Source: Isosphaera pallida ATCC 43644 (GTDB taxonomy: Bacteria > Planctomycetota > Planctomycetia > Isosphaerales > Isosphaeraceae). From it: DNA of 64,000 bases. Under the pieces are notes generated by a model that did not search any database, was not told the DNA's origin, and saw nothing but the letters and a program-made list of their open reading frames with translations. Of the stretch, positions 52,225 to 61,601 are shown piece after piece. The stretch is taken from the NCBI RefSeq assembly GCF_000186345.1, contig NC_014962.1, positions 62,001 through 126,000 on the forward strand, given 5' to 3'. The position numbers and the translations under genes were made by a program. Numbering within the stretch: the first letter of the stretch is position 1; the number at the start of each line of letters is the position of its first letter.

Positions 52225-53163
52225 TTAGTTGGGTTGGGTTGAAGGTCGGGCCGGGCTGGAGTCGTCTCCGCCCAACTGGCTCGATTGGTGCTGTTGTTCG
52301 TCGGCAGGTTGGGGTTTGGCGGCGGTCCGGAAGATCTTCAAGAAAGCCCCCACTAGGGCTTCCCCCCGAGGCGCGAGGGCGTAGTGGATGAACCTGCCCT
52401 CGCGGCGATTGATAACGAACCCCGCATCCCTCAACGTCCCCAGATGATGACTGACCGAGGGTTGGCTCTGATCCGGCAACGCCTTAACCAGGGACGACAC
52501 CGATCGCCAACCGTCGCGCTTCAAGGTCAACAGGATCATCAACCGCGATGCATCGGCCAGCGGCTTGGCCAACAGATCCACGTCGGTCTCGCCGGCAGCG
52601 CGGGCGTAGTCGCGCAGTTGATTCAAAAGTTCGGCGACGCGGTGGCCCAAAGGCGTGAGCGAATAATAGTTGAACTTGCCAGCGCGATCCGACTCGACAA
52701 TCCGCGCCGAACGCAACAACGCTAGATGATGACTGACCGAGGGTTGGCTTTGGCCGGATAGACCCATACACAGTTCAGTCACGCTGCGCGAGGATTGGTT
52801 AAGTTGGTTCACCAGCGCCGAGCGGGTCGAGTCAGCCAGGAGTTGAAAGATCCGCGCGAGCTTGGCCAATTTGAGTTGGCCACGGTCCGGTCCGGCAATC
52901 CGAGTCGCTTGGGCGTTGGGGTTAGGCGGGAACGCAGGTAATTGCGGGAGCGATGCCCCACGGTCATCCGCGGTTTGACCGGGTGGGATCTGAGCTGGGG
53001 TGGGAGTCAACAACGCCGAGGTTGCGGCAGGCCCGTTCCCCTCCACAGTGGCCTGGTGACGAGCGGCGAGGTCGTCGATCAAGCGATCGACCGCGTCGCG
53101 GGGGCCGTTGAGCTGAATCCAAACCCCATCGGTGGTTCGCATCAATGCATGAATGTTCATCAT
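52225..53163 (-). CDS. ArsR-family regulator with two tandem HTH domains
   Basis: 312 residues. After an unrelated N-terminal stretch of about 95 residues come two winged-helix domains in one chain: about 99-180 and 196-270. Each carries QSQPSVSHHL in its recognition helix region (138-147 and 232-241), identical over ten residues, followed by a similar wing (AGKFNYYSLTP; EGRFIHYALAP). Normal ArsR regulators have one such domain and work as dimers, so this looks like a covalent dimer that arose by internal duplication. The metal-binding Cys motif of ArsR/SmtB is absent, suggesting a different signal. It is divergent from the sigma factor gene. Confidence 0.88.
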   Translation of the reverse strand: MMNIHALMRTTDGVWIQLNGPRDAVDRLIDDLAARHQATVEGNGPAATSALLTPTPAQIPPGQTADDRGASLPQLPAFPPNPNAQATRIAGPDRGQLKLAKLARIFQLLADSTRSALVNQLNQSSRSVTELCMGLSGQSQPSVSHHLALLRSARIVESDRAGKFNYYSLTPLGHRVAELLNQLRDYARAAGETDVDLLAKPLADASRLMILLTLKRDGWRSVSSLVKALPDQSQPSVSHHLGTLRDAGFVINRREGRFIHYALAPRGEALVGAFLKIFRTAAKPQPADEQQHQSSQLGGDDSSPARPSTQPN

Positions 53164-53699
53164 GGAGGGATCCGGGAGGTCAACACGGTGAAGATCCGAA
53201 GCACTGGCGAAGTCGAACGGGATCAGGTCGGGATCGATTCCACCCGGGCGGATTGTTGGCGAACCAGCCGATCAAGAAATCAATCGTTTCGTTTTAGCCC
53301 GCGTCGGGCGAGATGGTGGGCTGGCCCGTCCTGTTTCCTGGGGTTGGGCTGAGAGGATTCGGGACCCTTCGAGAGGGAGAAGAAAAGGGTTCGTGAAGCG
53401 TCATCGCACGGAGGCTGTGGAGCCGACTCCTTTTAGGTTAGTGGGTGTGCCGATCGTCGGCAAGACATCGGAGCGCCAGATGCCCGCGACTCGACTCCGT
53501 TTCCTTCGCCGCGTGGTCGAGCCTAACAGGTTGTTTTTGCCGCAACGCCTCAACTGTTCGCATCGCTCGCTGGAAATCGAGTTCCTCGCCGTATTGTCAT
53601 GATGACGGCTTTGCTAGAATATCCTGATTCGCGCCGGGAAGACGTGTCAGGATCGCGTTGGGCCGGCGTTCGATCGATCGTCCACGGAGCGCCCTGGGG
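53164..53699. other. 536-bp divergent intergenic region
   Basis: Between the tandem ArsR gene (minus) and the sigma factor gene (plus). A 69-codon plus-strand frame (53393-53602) has no recognisable similarity. No clear operator repeat was found, although an ArsR-type regulator could act here. Confidence 0.4.
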
Positions 53700-54518
53700 A
53701 TGCTCAAGAACTTGCCGTTGAACCCCCTCAATCTGACTTTGTCGCTGCCCCGGCTGTCCCGTTCGTCGGAGGTCTGCGGCGAATTCGTCGAAGGATCGTC
53801 CGCGACGTCTTCAGCTGCGTCGCCGGAGCCGCGCGCCGCGGCGGTGGCGGACGGATGCACGCCGGACGGTTCGTCCCCAGCCGCGGCTGCGGTCGCCCCA
53901 ACGGCGGTCTCGCGGAGCCGCGCGGTGGGAACCCGGACAATGGCCCTGGTGGTCGGTCTAGCGGCGTTGACCGCCCAGGTTTCCTCCGAGACCGATCTGG
54001 TCCGGGACATCCAACGCTATTGCGCGGTTTGCTGGCGCAACGCCCGGCTCGATCCAGGGCTCTGGGACGATTGCACCCAGGAGGTATGTTGTCGCCTGTT
54101 GGCCAAGGCCCGCGCTGGAGAACTCGACCTGGATCGCGTCCTCGACGAGGATTCGCCCGAGCGCCGTGAACTGGTGCGGGCCATCGACATGGTGCGCAAG
54201 CGGGTTCAGCGGAGCCGCAAGGTCCAGCCGCTGGACGAGCGGGTAATCGGCGGGGTCGATTGGGATGAGCGGGAGCGGAGCCGTCGCGAATTGGGTGAAG
54301 TTCTGGAGTCGGCCCGCGCCGCGGCGCTGACTCCCCGCCAGGACCGCATCCTCGACCTGTGGCTCCAAGGCTTCACGGTGCCCGAGATCGCCGAGGAGTT
54401 GGCAATGTCCCCCGCGCGGGTCAGCGACCAGAAGTATAAAGCATTGAGGCGGTTGGAACGTCATCTGGCGGGGCGATCCGATCTGGATCGGGACCACAAA
54501 ACCGGCGTTTCCGTCTAA
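53700..54518 (+). CDS. RNA polymerase sigma factor, sigma-70 family
   Basis: 272 residues from ATG 53700 (GGAG ten bases upstream); an ATG at 53940 would leave just the conserved part. The first about 80 residues are Ser/Ala/Pro-rich and not conserved. Region 2 is weak but visible (DLVRDIQRYCAVCWRNARLDPGLWDDCTQEVCCRLLAKA), as is region 4 (ALTPRQDRILDLWLQGFTVPEIAEELAMSPARVSDQKYKALRRLERHL). The gap between the regions contains DEDSPERRELVRAIDMVRKRVQRSRK, as in planctomycete ECF-like factors. It is followed, about 200 bp on, by ftsH. No anti-sigma gene is linked. Confidence 0.82.
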   Translation: MLKNLPLNPLNLTLSLPRLSRSSEVCGEFVEGSSATSSAASPEPRAAAVADGCTPDGSSPAAAAVAPTAVSRSRAVGTRTMALVVGLAALTAQVSSETDLVRDIQRYCAVCWRNARLDPGLWDDCTQEVCCRLLAKARAGELDLDRVLDEDSPERRELVRAIDMVRKRVQRSRKVQPLDERVIGGVDWDERERSRRELGEVLESARAAALTPRQDRILDLWLQGFTVPEIAEELAMSPARVSDQKYKALRRLERHLAGRSDLDRDHKTGVSV

Positions 54519-54716
54519 GCCGCCGTTCTCAAATCCAACCCGTTTTCCCAGCTGGGCGAACCGCCTACAATTCCAACCCCGACCTGACCTTGGTCCACTC
54601 AAACGAGTGCCTCTCCCCTTGCGGAGCGTTTGATTCAAGGTTCGGTGAGCCGCCTCATAACCGCGGCGCTGCCTTGCCTTCCCGCCGCCTTGTCCTTGAA
54701 GGATGATCACACGATT

Positions 54717-56855
54717 ATGGAGAACCCGCGTCCCGCGTCCGGCAAAGACTCGCCCGCCTCCGAGAAGTCTGACGGCAACGGCTCGCTGGGGCGCGGTTCC
54801 CGTTCCGACTTCTCGAAGGCGGAGGGTAACGGTTCGAGTTCCGGTGGCGGTTCGTCGACCCCGTCGTGGCTGCTGATTGTGTTGATCCTGGTGATCGTGT
54901 TCATCGTCTTGAACAACCCGTTCAAGGCCGAGACGATGGTCGATTTCCACCCCTGGTTCACCCAGCAGGTCGCCGAGGACAACGTCAAGAGTCTGGTGAT
55001 TCAGGGGACCAAGGCTCGCGGGCAACTCCGTAAGCCGACCAACTTTACCCCCCCCGGTCAGGGCGTGGGACGCGAGATCGACAAGTTCTCAGTCTATTTC
55101 CCGACCGAAGATGATCAGAAGGAAATCGTGAAGCGGTTGCAGCAGGATCGGGATCCCCTCACCGGCAAGGAACGCCAGTTCGTGAGGATCGAGGGGGAGG
55201 CTCCGCCGGATCGCTCCGGCCTCATGTGGGCCACCTTGCTGCTGCCAATCCTGTTGATGGTGCTCATTGTTTGGTTCATGATGCGGCGGGCGCGCGACCA
55301 ATTCGACGGAGGCATTCTCGGGAGCTTCGTGAAGAGTCCGGCCAAACGTCACGACAAATCCAAGCAGCGCACCACCTTCGACGAGGTCGCCGGCCTGGAG
55401 AGCGCCAAGTACGAGCTTCAGGAGATTGTCGAGTTCCTCAAGAACCCCGAGAAGTTCGCTAGGCTCGGCGGCCGGATTCCCAAGGGGGTGCTGCTGGTTG
55501 GTCCCCCCGGCTCAGGCAAGACGTTGCTGGCCCGCGCGGTGGCGGGCGAGGCGGGAGTGCCGTTCTTTTCGATCTCAGGTTCGGAATTCATTCAAATGTT
55601 CGTGGGGGTCGGAGCCAGCCGGGTCCGGGATATGTTCAAGACCGCCAAGGAGAACAGCCCGTGCATCCTATTCATCGATGAAATCGATGCCGTCGGGCGA
55701 ATCCGAGGAGCTGGTTTGGGAGGCGGTCACGACGAACGCGAGCAGACCCTCAACCAAATCCTCACCGAGATGGACGGCTTCTCGCCCAACGAGAGTGTCA
55801 TCGTGCTGGCAGCGACCAACCGACCCGACGTGCTCGATCCAGCGCTGCTACGTCCCGGTCGGTTCGATCGCCACGTCACGGTCGATCGTCCCACCAAGAA
55901 GGGCCGTCTGGAAATTCTCAAAGTTCACACCCGCAACGTGCCTCTGGCCGACGACGTGGACCTTGAAGCGATTGCCAAATCGACCGTGGGCATGAGCGGG
56001 GCCGACTTGGCTAACCTGGTCAACGAGGCGGCCCTGATCGCCACCCGTCAGGACAAGGACAAGGTCGAAGCGGCCGATTTCGAGGCGGCCCGCGACCGCG
56101 TGTTGATGGGAGCCCGCCGCGAGGAGGTCATCACCGAGAAGGACAAGCGAATGACCGCCTATCACGAGGCCGGTCACGCCCTGGTCGCCTGGCTGACCCC
56201 CCAGGCTGACCCCGTCTCCAAAGTCACAATCATTCCTCGGGGACGCTCACTGGGGACCACCCAGTTCATTCCTGAAGAGGACAAGGTCAGCTACTCCGAA
56301 TCCGAAATCCACGCCCGTCTGGCCATGACCTTGGGTGGCCGGGCAGCCGAAAAACTCGTCTACAACGACCTGACCGCCGGCGCGGCGAACGACCTCAAAC
56401 AGGCCACCCGCTTGGCCCGGATGATGGTCACCCAGTGGGGCATGAGCGATCGGATTGGTCCGGTCTTCTTCCAATCCTCGGAGGAACACCCCTTCCTAGG
56501 CCGCGAGATGAGCGAGATTCGTGACCACTCCGAGGCCACCGCACGAGTCATCGACGAGGAAATCGCCCGAATCCTCCGCGCCGCTGACGAACACGCCTAC
56601 TCCCTGCTTTCCACCCACCGCAACGAACTCGAAAAACTCGCCGAGGCGCTGATTGAACGCGAGGTGCTGTCGGTTAAAGACATTGAGGAGTTGATCGGCC
56701 CCCGCGCCGGCGACAAGGAGAAGGCGGTTTCCACCTCGACCAACGGCCAGGCGTCGCGCGCTTCGGCCGGGTATGTCGATGGGGAAGCCCGAACCGCGGC
56801 CGCTCCGGCCTCCACGGGCGATGGTCCTCCATTGCATCATGGCGAAGGGGAGTGA
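54717..56855 (+). CDS. ftsH: ATP-dependent zinc metalloprotease FtsH
   Basis: Membrane-bound AAA+ protease that degrades membrane and regulatory proteins. 712 residues from ATG 54717; the frame reaches back to 54630. A hydrophilic Ser/Gly-rich N-terminus is followed by TM1 (about 50-67), a periplasmic domain, TM2 (about 170-190), the AAA domain with [12 protein letters not shown] (near 262), [12 protein letters not shown] (near 317) and the second-region-of-homology block [19 protein letters not shown], and the zinc protease motif HEAGH (near 482). The C-terminal end is Ala/Ser-rich. The length and motif set match the family; no partner HflK/HflC genes are nearby. PfkB follows. Confidence 0.97.
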   Translation: MENPRPASGKDSPASEKSDGNGSLGRGSRSDFSKAEGNGSSSGGGSSTPSWLLIVLILVIVFIVLNNPFKAETMVDFHPWFTQQVAEDNVKSLVIQGTKARGQLRKPTNFTPPGQGVGREIDKFSVYFPTEDDQKEIVKRLQQDRDPLTGKERQFVRIEGEAPPDRSGLMWATLLLPILLMVLIVWFMMRRARDQFDGGILGSFVKSPAKRHDKSKQRTTFDEVAGLESAKYELQEIVEFLKNPEKFARLGGRIPKGVLLVGPPGSGKTLLARAVAGEAGVPFFSISGSEFIQMFVGVGASRVRDMFKTAKENSPCILFIDEIDAVGRIRGAGLGGGHDEREQTLNQILTEMDGFSPNESVIVLAATNRPDVLDPALLRPGRFDRHVTVDRPTKKGRLEILKVHTRNVPLADDVDLEAIAKSTVGMSGADLANLVNEAALIATRQDKDKVEAADFEAARDRVLMGARREEVITEKDKRMTAYHEAGHALVAWLTPQADPVSKVTIIPRGRSLGTTQFIPEEDKVSYSESEIHARLAMTLGGRAAEKLVYNDLTAGAANDLKQATRLARMMVTQWGMSDRIGPVFFQSSEEHPFLGREMSEIRDHSEATARVIDEEIARILRAADEHAYSLLSTHRNELEKLAEALIEREVLSVKDIEELIGPRAGDKEKAVSTSTNGQASRASAGYVDGEARTAAAPASTGDGPPLHHGEGE

Positions 56856-56941
56856 GTGCGGCTCGCCCCCCGCTCCACCATCCCCCGCTTTGCTCGCTCC
56901 CACGTTCCCTCTCCCAACGTCAGGACAGGAGACCGTCCACA

Positions 56942-57925
56942 ATGAGCCGCCCCTCGCCCACCGTGGTTTGCGCCGGGGTGGTCGTGGCCGACCACCTCAG
57001 CCCCCCCATTTCTCACCTGCCTCGGGCCGGTGAGCTGGTGGCTTGCGACGATCTGGTGCTGGCAATCGGCGGTTGCGCTTCTAACGCTGCCGCGGCGCTG
57101 GCCAAGCTTGGGGTCCACGCGGCGGTGCTGGGCAAGGTGGGGGACGACGTGTTTGGTCGCTTTGTGGCCGAGACCCTGCGCGCCCAAGGGGTGGACGACC
57201 GTTTGCTAGCGATCGACCGGTCGCGGGCCACCAGCCAGACCCTCATCGTCAACGTCAAAGGCGAGGATCGGCGGTTCATTCACTGTTTCGGGGCCAACCA
57301 GGGACTCACCGTCGGCGACCTCGCCGCGGCGTTCGACTCGCTCTGGGCTGAGGGGGCCTCCCCCTCGGTTTTCTACCTTGGGGGCTACCTGATCCTTCCT
57401 GGCGTTGACCCGACCGACCTCGCCGCCTTCCTGCATGACCTGAGAGGCCGGGGAATCACCACTTTGCTCGATGTCGCCACGCCGGGGCCGGCCGACTATC
57501 TGTCCAAGCTGACTCCGGTGCTGCCCGAGGTGGACGTGTTCCTGCCCAATACTGATGAAGCGAAGCTGATCCTTGGAGAAAGCGATCCAATCCGCCAGGC
57601 CCAGGCGTTCCGCGACCTGGGAACGCGGCGAGTAGTCGTGACGATGGGCGAGGCCGGCGCGGTGGCGCTGTCGGATCACCTGCGCGCCAAGCTCGGAGTC
57701 TTTCCGGTCGAGTTCGTGGACGGTACCGGCGGGGGCGACGCCTTTGACGCCGGTTACATCGCTGGGTTGCTTGACGGCTTGGACGAGGTGGGCTGCCTGA
57801 CCTTCGCTAGCGCTCTGGGAGCCAGCTGCGTCCGAGCGGTCGGGACCACCGCCGGACTGTTTAACCGGAAGCAACTCCAAACCTTCATTCAAGACCATAC
57901 GCTTCCAATCGAACGATTGGCTTGA
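56942..57925 (+). CDS. PfkB-family carbohydrate kinase
   Basis: Predicted sugar or nucleoside kinase of the ribokinase family, 327 residues from ATG 56942 (AGGAGA nine bases upstream); the frame extends to 56852 and overlaps the ftsH end. Motif 1 is IGGCASNAAAALAKLGV and the catalytic C-terminal motif reads DGTGGGDAFDAGYIAGL, where DTxGAGD is replaced by DGTGGGD; the catalytic Asp is kept. FLPNTDEAKLILG marks the middle of the fold. The substrate is unknown. It lies 87 bp after ftsH on the same strand, so co-transcription is possible though function appears unrelated. Confidence 0.92.
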   Translation: MSRPSPTVVCAGVVVADHLSPPISHLPRAGELVACDDLVLAIGGCASNAAAALAKLGVHAAVLGKVGDDVFGRFVAETLRAQGVDDRLLAIDRSRATSQTLIVNVKGEDRRFIHCFGANQGLTVGDLAAAFDSLWAEGASPSVFYLGGYLILPGVDPTDLAAFLHDLRGRGITTLLDVATPGPADYLSKLTPVLPEVDVFLPNTDEAKLILGESDPIRQAQAFRDLGTRRVVVTMGEAGAVALSDHLRAKLGVFPVEFVDGTGGGDAFDAGYIAGLLDGLDEVGCLTFASALGASCVRAVGTTAGLFNRKQLQTFIQDHTLPIERLA

Positions 57926-58028
57926 CTTGATTGGTCGCGGTTTGGAACGAAAGGCGAACGTGTCCTATAGCAAGGACGAATGTGATGATGATGGCGTAAC
58001 AATGCCAGAGAGGGCGTGATCGGGTTTT

Positions 58029-58847
58029 TCAATGGGCTCGACTTCGACTTGCGGCGACTCGGGGGCGGAGGATGAGCCATCCGCGTTCGCGGGCCAATTG
58101 GCGGAGACGGCAGCGGGGGTGGACGACCGCGGCGACCCCGACCGCCTCTAGCAAGGGTCGGTCGCTCCAGTTGTCGGCGTAGGCTGCGGCGTGGTCGAGG
58201 CGAATGCCGCGCGATTTGGCCCAGACTTGAGCCCAGTGCAGTTTGCCGGCACCGTAGCAGGGTGGGCCGTCGCCTAGGCCGAGGAAGCGGCCGTTTTCGA
58301 CTCGAACCGGCGTGGTTAGCAGGTCGTTGCAACCGAGGTGGTCGGCGAGCGGACGCAACACCACTTCTGGCGACGAGGAGACCATCGCCACCGCTGCGCC
58401 CTGGTCGCGCAACCATCGCACATGGTCCACCACTCCGAGGAACAACCGTGGTTTGACCTGGAGTTCGAAGTTCTCTTCCGCCATCGCCCGCAACTGGCCG
58501 TCGGGGATCGCCGTGAGGTTGGAGCAGGCGAACTCGACGAGTTTGGCGTAGTCCAGCTGACCGAAATGGTGTTGCAGGCCGTGATACAGCGCACGCAGCA
58601 GAATCGAACGCTTGATGAACCCCCGACGCCGCAGCATCCGAGCGAACAGGAATGTGGTGGTGTTGGGCAGTAGGGTGCCGTCCACATCGAGCAGCACGGC
58701 TGCTGGGGCGGGATCAAAGAGTGGCCAGTCGTGGTCGTCTCGACCGATCACCCGAGGCGCTTGGGGATCGACGGCGGCAGAGCCGGTTAGGGAGGAGGCC
58801 GAAGCATCGAACGGGCGCGGGGGGACCGATTCGTTGGCGTTGCTCAT
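58029..58847 (-). CDS. HAD-superfamily IB phosphatase
   Basis: 272 residues. The first 50 are variable; then VLLDVDGTLLPNTTTFLFARMLRRRG supplies the nucleophile (DxDGT), and VAMVSSSPEVVLRPLADHLGCNDLL, GKLHWAQVWA and AAYADNWSDRPLLEAVGVAAVVHP the other HAD motifs, with the helical cap of the SerB-like IB group (LRALYHGLQHHFGQLDYAKLVEFA). The substrate may be a phosphoserine-like or polar-headgroup phosphate ester. ATG overlaps the stop of the phosphohexomutase gene by four bases (ATGA) and has GGAGG at eleven bases, so both are translationally coupled and probably act in one pathway. Confidence 0.9.
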   Translation of the reverse strand: MSNANESVPPRPFDASASSLTGSAAVDPQAPRVIGRDDHDWPLFDPAPAAVLLDVDGTLLPNTTTFLFARMLRRRGFIKRSILLRALYHGLQHHFGQLDYAKLVEFACSNLTAIPDGQLRAMAEENFELQVKPRLFLGVVDHVRWLRDQGAAVAMVSSSPEVVLRPLADHLGCNDLLTTPVRVENGRFLGLGDGPPCYGAGKLHWAQVWAKSRGIRLDHAAAYADNWSDRPLLEAVGVAAVVHPRCRLRQLARERGWLILRPRVAASRSRAH

Positions 58848-60343
58848 CCGGCCGCGAGCCTCCGTTGCATGCGATCGGCGAGTTCCTCGGCGCGGGCGGG
58901 GTCGTCGTGTTCAACGATCGCCCGAACGATTGGTTCGGTGTTGCTGGCGCGAAGGTGGACGAAGCCGCCGTCGGGCCAATCCAACCGGAGTCCGTCGCGG
59001 CGGTCGGCTGAGGCTTCGGGACACTCCGCGGCGATTCGATCCCAGAGCTGGAGCAGATTGGCCTGGGGATCGCGGGCGAACTTGCGTTTGAGCATGGTCA
59101 AGCGGGGCAGGGCGTCGGCGATCGCCGAAAGCGGGCGGTTCAGCGGATCGGTGGCGATTCGGTCCAGAATGAGGGCGATCCCCAGAAGGCTGTCGCGCAC
59201 CAGACCCACCCGGGGGTCGATGACGCCGCCGTTGCCCTCGCCTCCTAGCGAGGCCCCTGCGCGTTTCATGGCGTGGACCACGTGAATCTCGCCCACGGGG
59301 GACCGAACGACCGGGCAACCCAGGTCGCGGGCGACCCGCGCCGAGACGCTGGAGGTTGAAAGGTTGATGACCAGAGGGCCGGGGTCGCGGGCCAGAACGA
59401 CCGAGGCGGCCAGCGCCAGCGTGAGTTCTTCGCCCAGGTAGCGGCCATGCTCGTCGATAACCGCCAGACGATCGGCGTCGGGGTCTTGCACGAAACCGAC
59501 CGCCGCGCCCTGGTCGCGGGTGGCGGCGGCGGTCTCGACCAGGTTCTCGGCCAGAGGCTCGGGGGGATGGTCGTAACGCCCGTCGGGTTGGTCGCCCAGG
59601 GCGATCAAGTCGCACCCCAGACGCTCCAGCAAAAGGCGAGCGGCTGCTCCACCGGCTCCGTGGCAGGAATCGACCAGGACGCGGAACCGCCGCGCCCGGA
59701 TCGCCTCGACCTCGACTCGCGCCAACACGGCCGCGACGTGATCGGCGTGGGGGTTGCCCGCGAATGGCTCGACGGTCCCCAGACGCTCCAACCCCGCCCA
59801 GGCGAATGAGCCGGTTTCAAAGCGACGGGCGACTTCGTAACCCTGCTCGGGATCCAGCACCATTCCCTCAGGCTGAAAGAACTTGAGGCCGTTGTATTCG
59901 GGCGGGTTGTGCGAGGCTGACAACTGAGCCGCCCCCTGCGCGCCCAGACGTTTGGTGAGAAACCCGAGAGTGGGCGTGGCGACCGGGCCGACCTCGATCA
60001 CCCGACACCCCGAACCCGCCAGGGCCGAGGCGACCACCGGCATGAACAACGGAGCCGAAGAGCGACCATCGTGACCAATCAAAACGAGCGGCGGCGCGTC
60101 GTTGCAGGAGTGGGGAACCTCGTTGCTCACAGCGCCAAAACGCAACGTTGCGGCATACGCGCCAGCGAAGGAGGCGATCACCACCGGATCCAACCCTCGG
60201 CCCACGATCCCCCGCAATCCCGACACCGAGGCGATGCGGACGATCGGTTCGTCTCGGGTTTGAAACATGGAGGTGGACCACGGTTGGTGGGTGGTCGATC
60301 GGGGATCAGGGTGGTTGGGATGGGTGGATTCCACTGAGTCCAT
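58844..60343 (-). CDS. Phosphohexomutase (phosphomannomutase/phosphoglucosamine mutase type)
   Basis: Interconverts sugar 1- and 6-phosphates; 499 residues from ATG 60343, which has AAGGAG eleven bases upstream. VSGLRGIVGRGLDP opens the fold, TLRFG and VLIGHDGRSSAP follow. The phosphoserine loop is AQLSASHNPPEYNGLKF, the Mg site DPDADRLAV, the sugar-binding loop GGEGNGGVIDP and the phosphate-binding loop RASNTEPIVR. All catalytic residues are kept, so it should be active; whether it prefers mannose, glucose or glucosamine phosphate cannot be settled by eye. It feeds nucleotide-sugar production and precedes the HAD gene. Confidence 0.94.
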   Translation of the reverse strand: MDSVESTHPNHPDPRSTTHQPWSTSMFQTRDEPIVRIASVSGLRGIVGRGLDPVVIASFAGAYAATLRFGAVSNEVPHSCNDAPPLVLIGHDGRSSAPLFMPVVASALAGSGCRVIEVGPVATPTLGFLTKRLGAQGAAQLSASHNPPEYNGLKFFQPEGMVLDPEQGYEVARRFETGSFAWAGLERLGTVEPFAGNPHADHVAAVLARVEVEAIRARRFRVLVDSCHGAGGAAARLLLERLGCDLIALGDQPDGRYDHPPEPLAENLVETAAATRDQGAAVGFVQDPDADRLAVIDEHGRYLGEELTLALAASVVLARDPGPLVINLSTSSVSARVARDLGCPVVRSPVGEIHVVHAMKRAGASLGGEGNGGVIDPRVGLVRDSLLGIALILDRIATDPLNRPLSAIADALPRLTMLKRKFARDPQANLLQLWDRIAAECPEASADRRDGLRLDWPDGGFVHLRASNTEPIVRAIVEHDDPARAEELADRMQRRLAAG

Positions 60344-61601
60344 TCCGTGTCGCGCTCCTTCCCGCGTGATCGTTTCGTGATTGGGTCGTTATCGTCTTGG
60401 TGGCCTCCATCATAACCGGAGACTCCCATCCGGGGCGACTCGACTTCCGTTTGGTTAGGTGATACCCTTGGAATCCCGCCGTTGCCCCCGATGTTCAAGC
60501 AAAACCACGCGAGGCGACGCGAAGGCGTTGCTCACCAAACGGACCACGGGCGTGGTGATTGAGTTGGTCTCAGCGACGATTGAGCTGGTTGTCACCTGAA
60601 GTTGGCGAGTCGCGTTAGGGTTGAGCGTGTGGGGTGATCGGAGGGGTCGGTTTGTTGATCCTGGTATTGACGGCGACGCTTAGACCTCGGTGAGCCGCGT
60701 TGCTGGTCGGCGCAACGCTAAGGCCTTTAGTGGTGGGAATGAGCTTGGTTCAGCCTTCGTGAACTCGTCGTCAAGTCACCCGAACAACTCCAGGTTCCGT
60801 CGATGGGCATCATCTTCTAAGCGCGTCGAGGTCAACGCTGAAGCCTCGTCCAGGCGGGTCGCGTGACTGGGTTGAGCCTTCTGTCGAGTTTCAAGGTGAG
60901 TTTGAATGCGAATAGTTTTGTGGTTTGGCAGTTTATGTTGGCCCTAAGCGTGGTGGAGATTCAGCGGTCCACCAAGCCGCGTTGGTGGCTTGGGATGATA
61001 GCGTTGGTGTTGGTTGGTTACTCGCGTCTCAACTACCCGGACTCAAGCCAGACAGCGTGTCATGGACGCCACCGCGCGGGTTTCGGAGTGGAGGCATTTT
61101 CGGTTGAGGGGATCCTCCTCGATCACGAACCAATCACTCCCTCGACACCATCAAGGTGGATCATCAGATTGACGAACTTTCAGAATGGGTCGCCCATCGT
61201 CGGGAGCGGATTTTCTCAGATGTTCAACTCATTCAACTCGCTAGGGTGGGCGGGATAACGCATTTCTGATCGATTTTGCTGATGTACTCAACTCATTGAT
61301 TATTGAGCGAGATGTCACCGCGCTGGATCGCCTGATCGAAGCGTTGCAAAAACGGGAGTTCGCCTGATGAGTGCTTCGAGACCATCCATTCTGGGCTGGC
61401 AACGGCGCGGCCAATGATCGCTTGCCCGACCTTGTGGCCGAAGCGGTGCGATCCCACTATATTCTGAAGAGTCGTTTGGGAGTCTACCGGGTGTTTCGTC
61501 CTCGAACCGGGCCGCCGTTGTTGGGTCGGCCGTGAACGTCCGAGAGAGCGTGGCGCGTTCGGAGTCGCAATTTCTGGTGAAGCCGGGAAGGGAACTGTAC
61601 G
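60344..61601. other. 1.26-kb region without a confident gene; degraded reading frames
   Basis: The longest plus-strand frames (61105-61266, 61271-61362 and 61370-61533) read like broken protein fragments: HSLDTIKVDHQIDELSEWVAH, LIIERDVTALDRLIEALQKREFA and PDLVAEAVRSHYILKSRLGVYR. They are in different frames and interrupted by stops. A 131-codon frame at 60863-61258 has unusual composition. The region also holds the 17-bp repeat at 60627-60643. It may be a decayed gene or genes, or an old insertion. Confidence 0.4.
60627..60643 (+). repeat. Copy of a dispersed repeat, 17 bp identical to 26864-26880
   Basis: The 17 bases match the end of the G-rich tract exactly (begins GTGTGGGGTGATC). It lies in a non-coding stretch. 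Confidence 0.7.

Noticed and set aside
53393-53602. Possible 69-residue protein between the ArsR and sigma genes
   Set aside because: Start with weak ribosome spacing and no recognisable family or composition.
60863-61258. 131-residue frame in the gene-poor stretch
   Set aside because: Overlaps fragments in other frames that look more protein-like; no start signal or family match.
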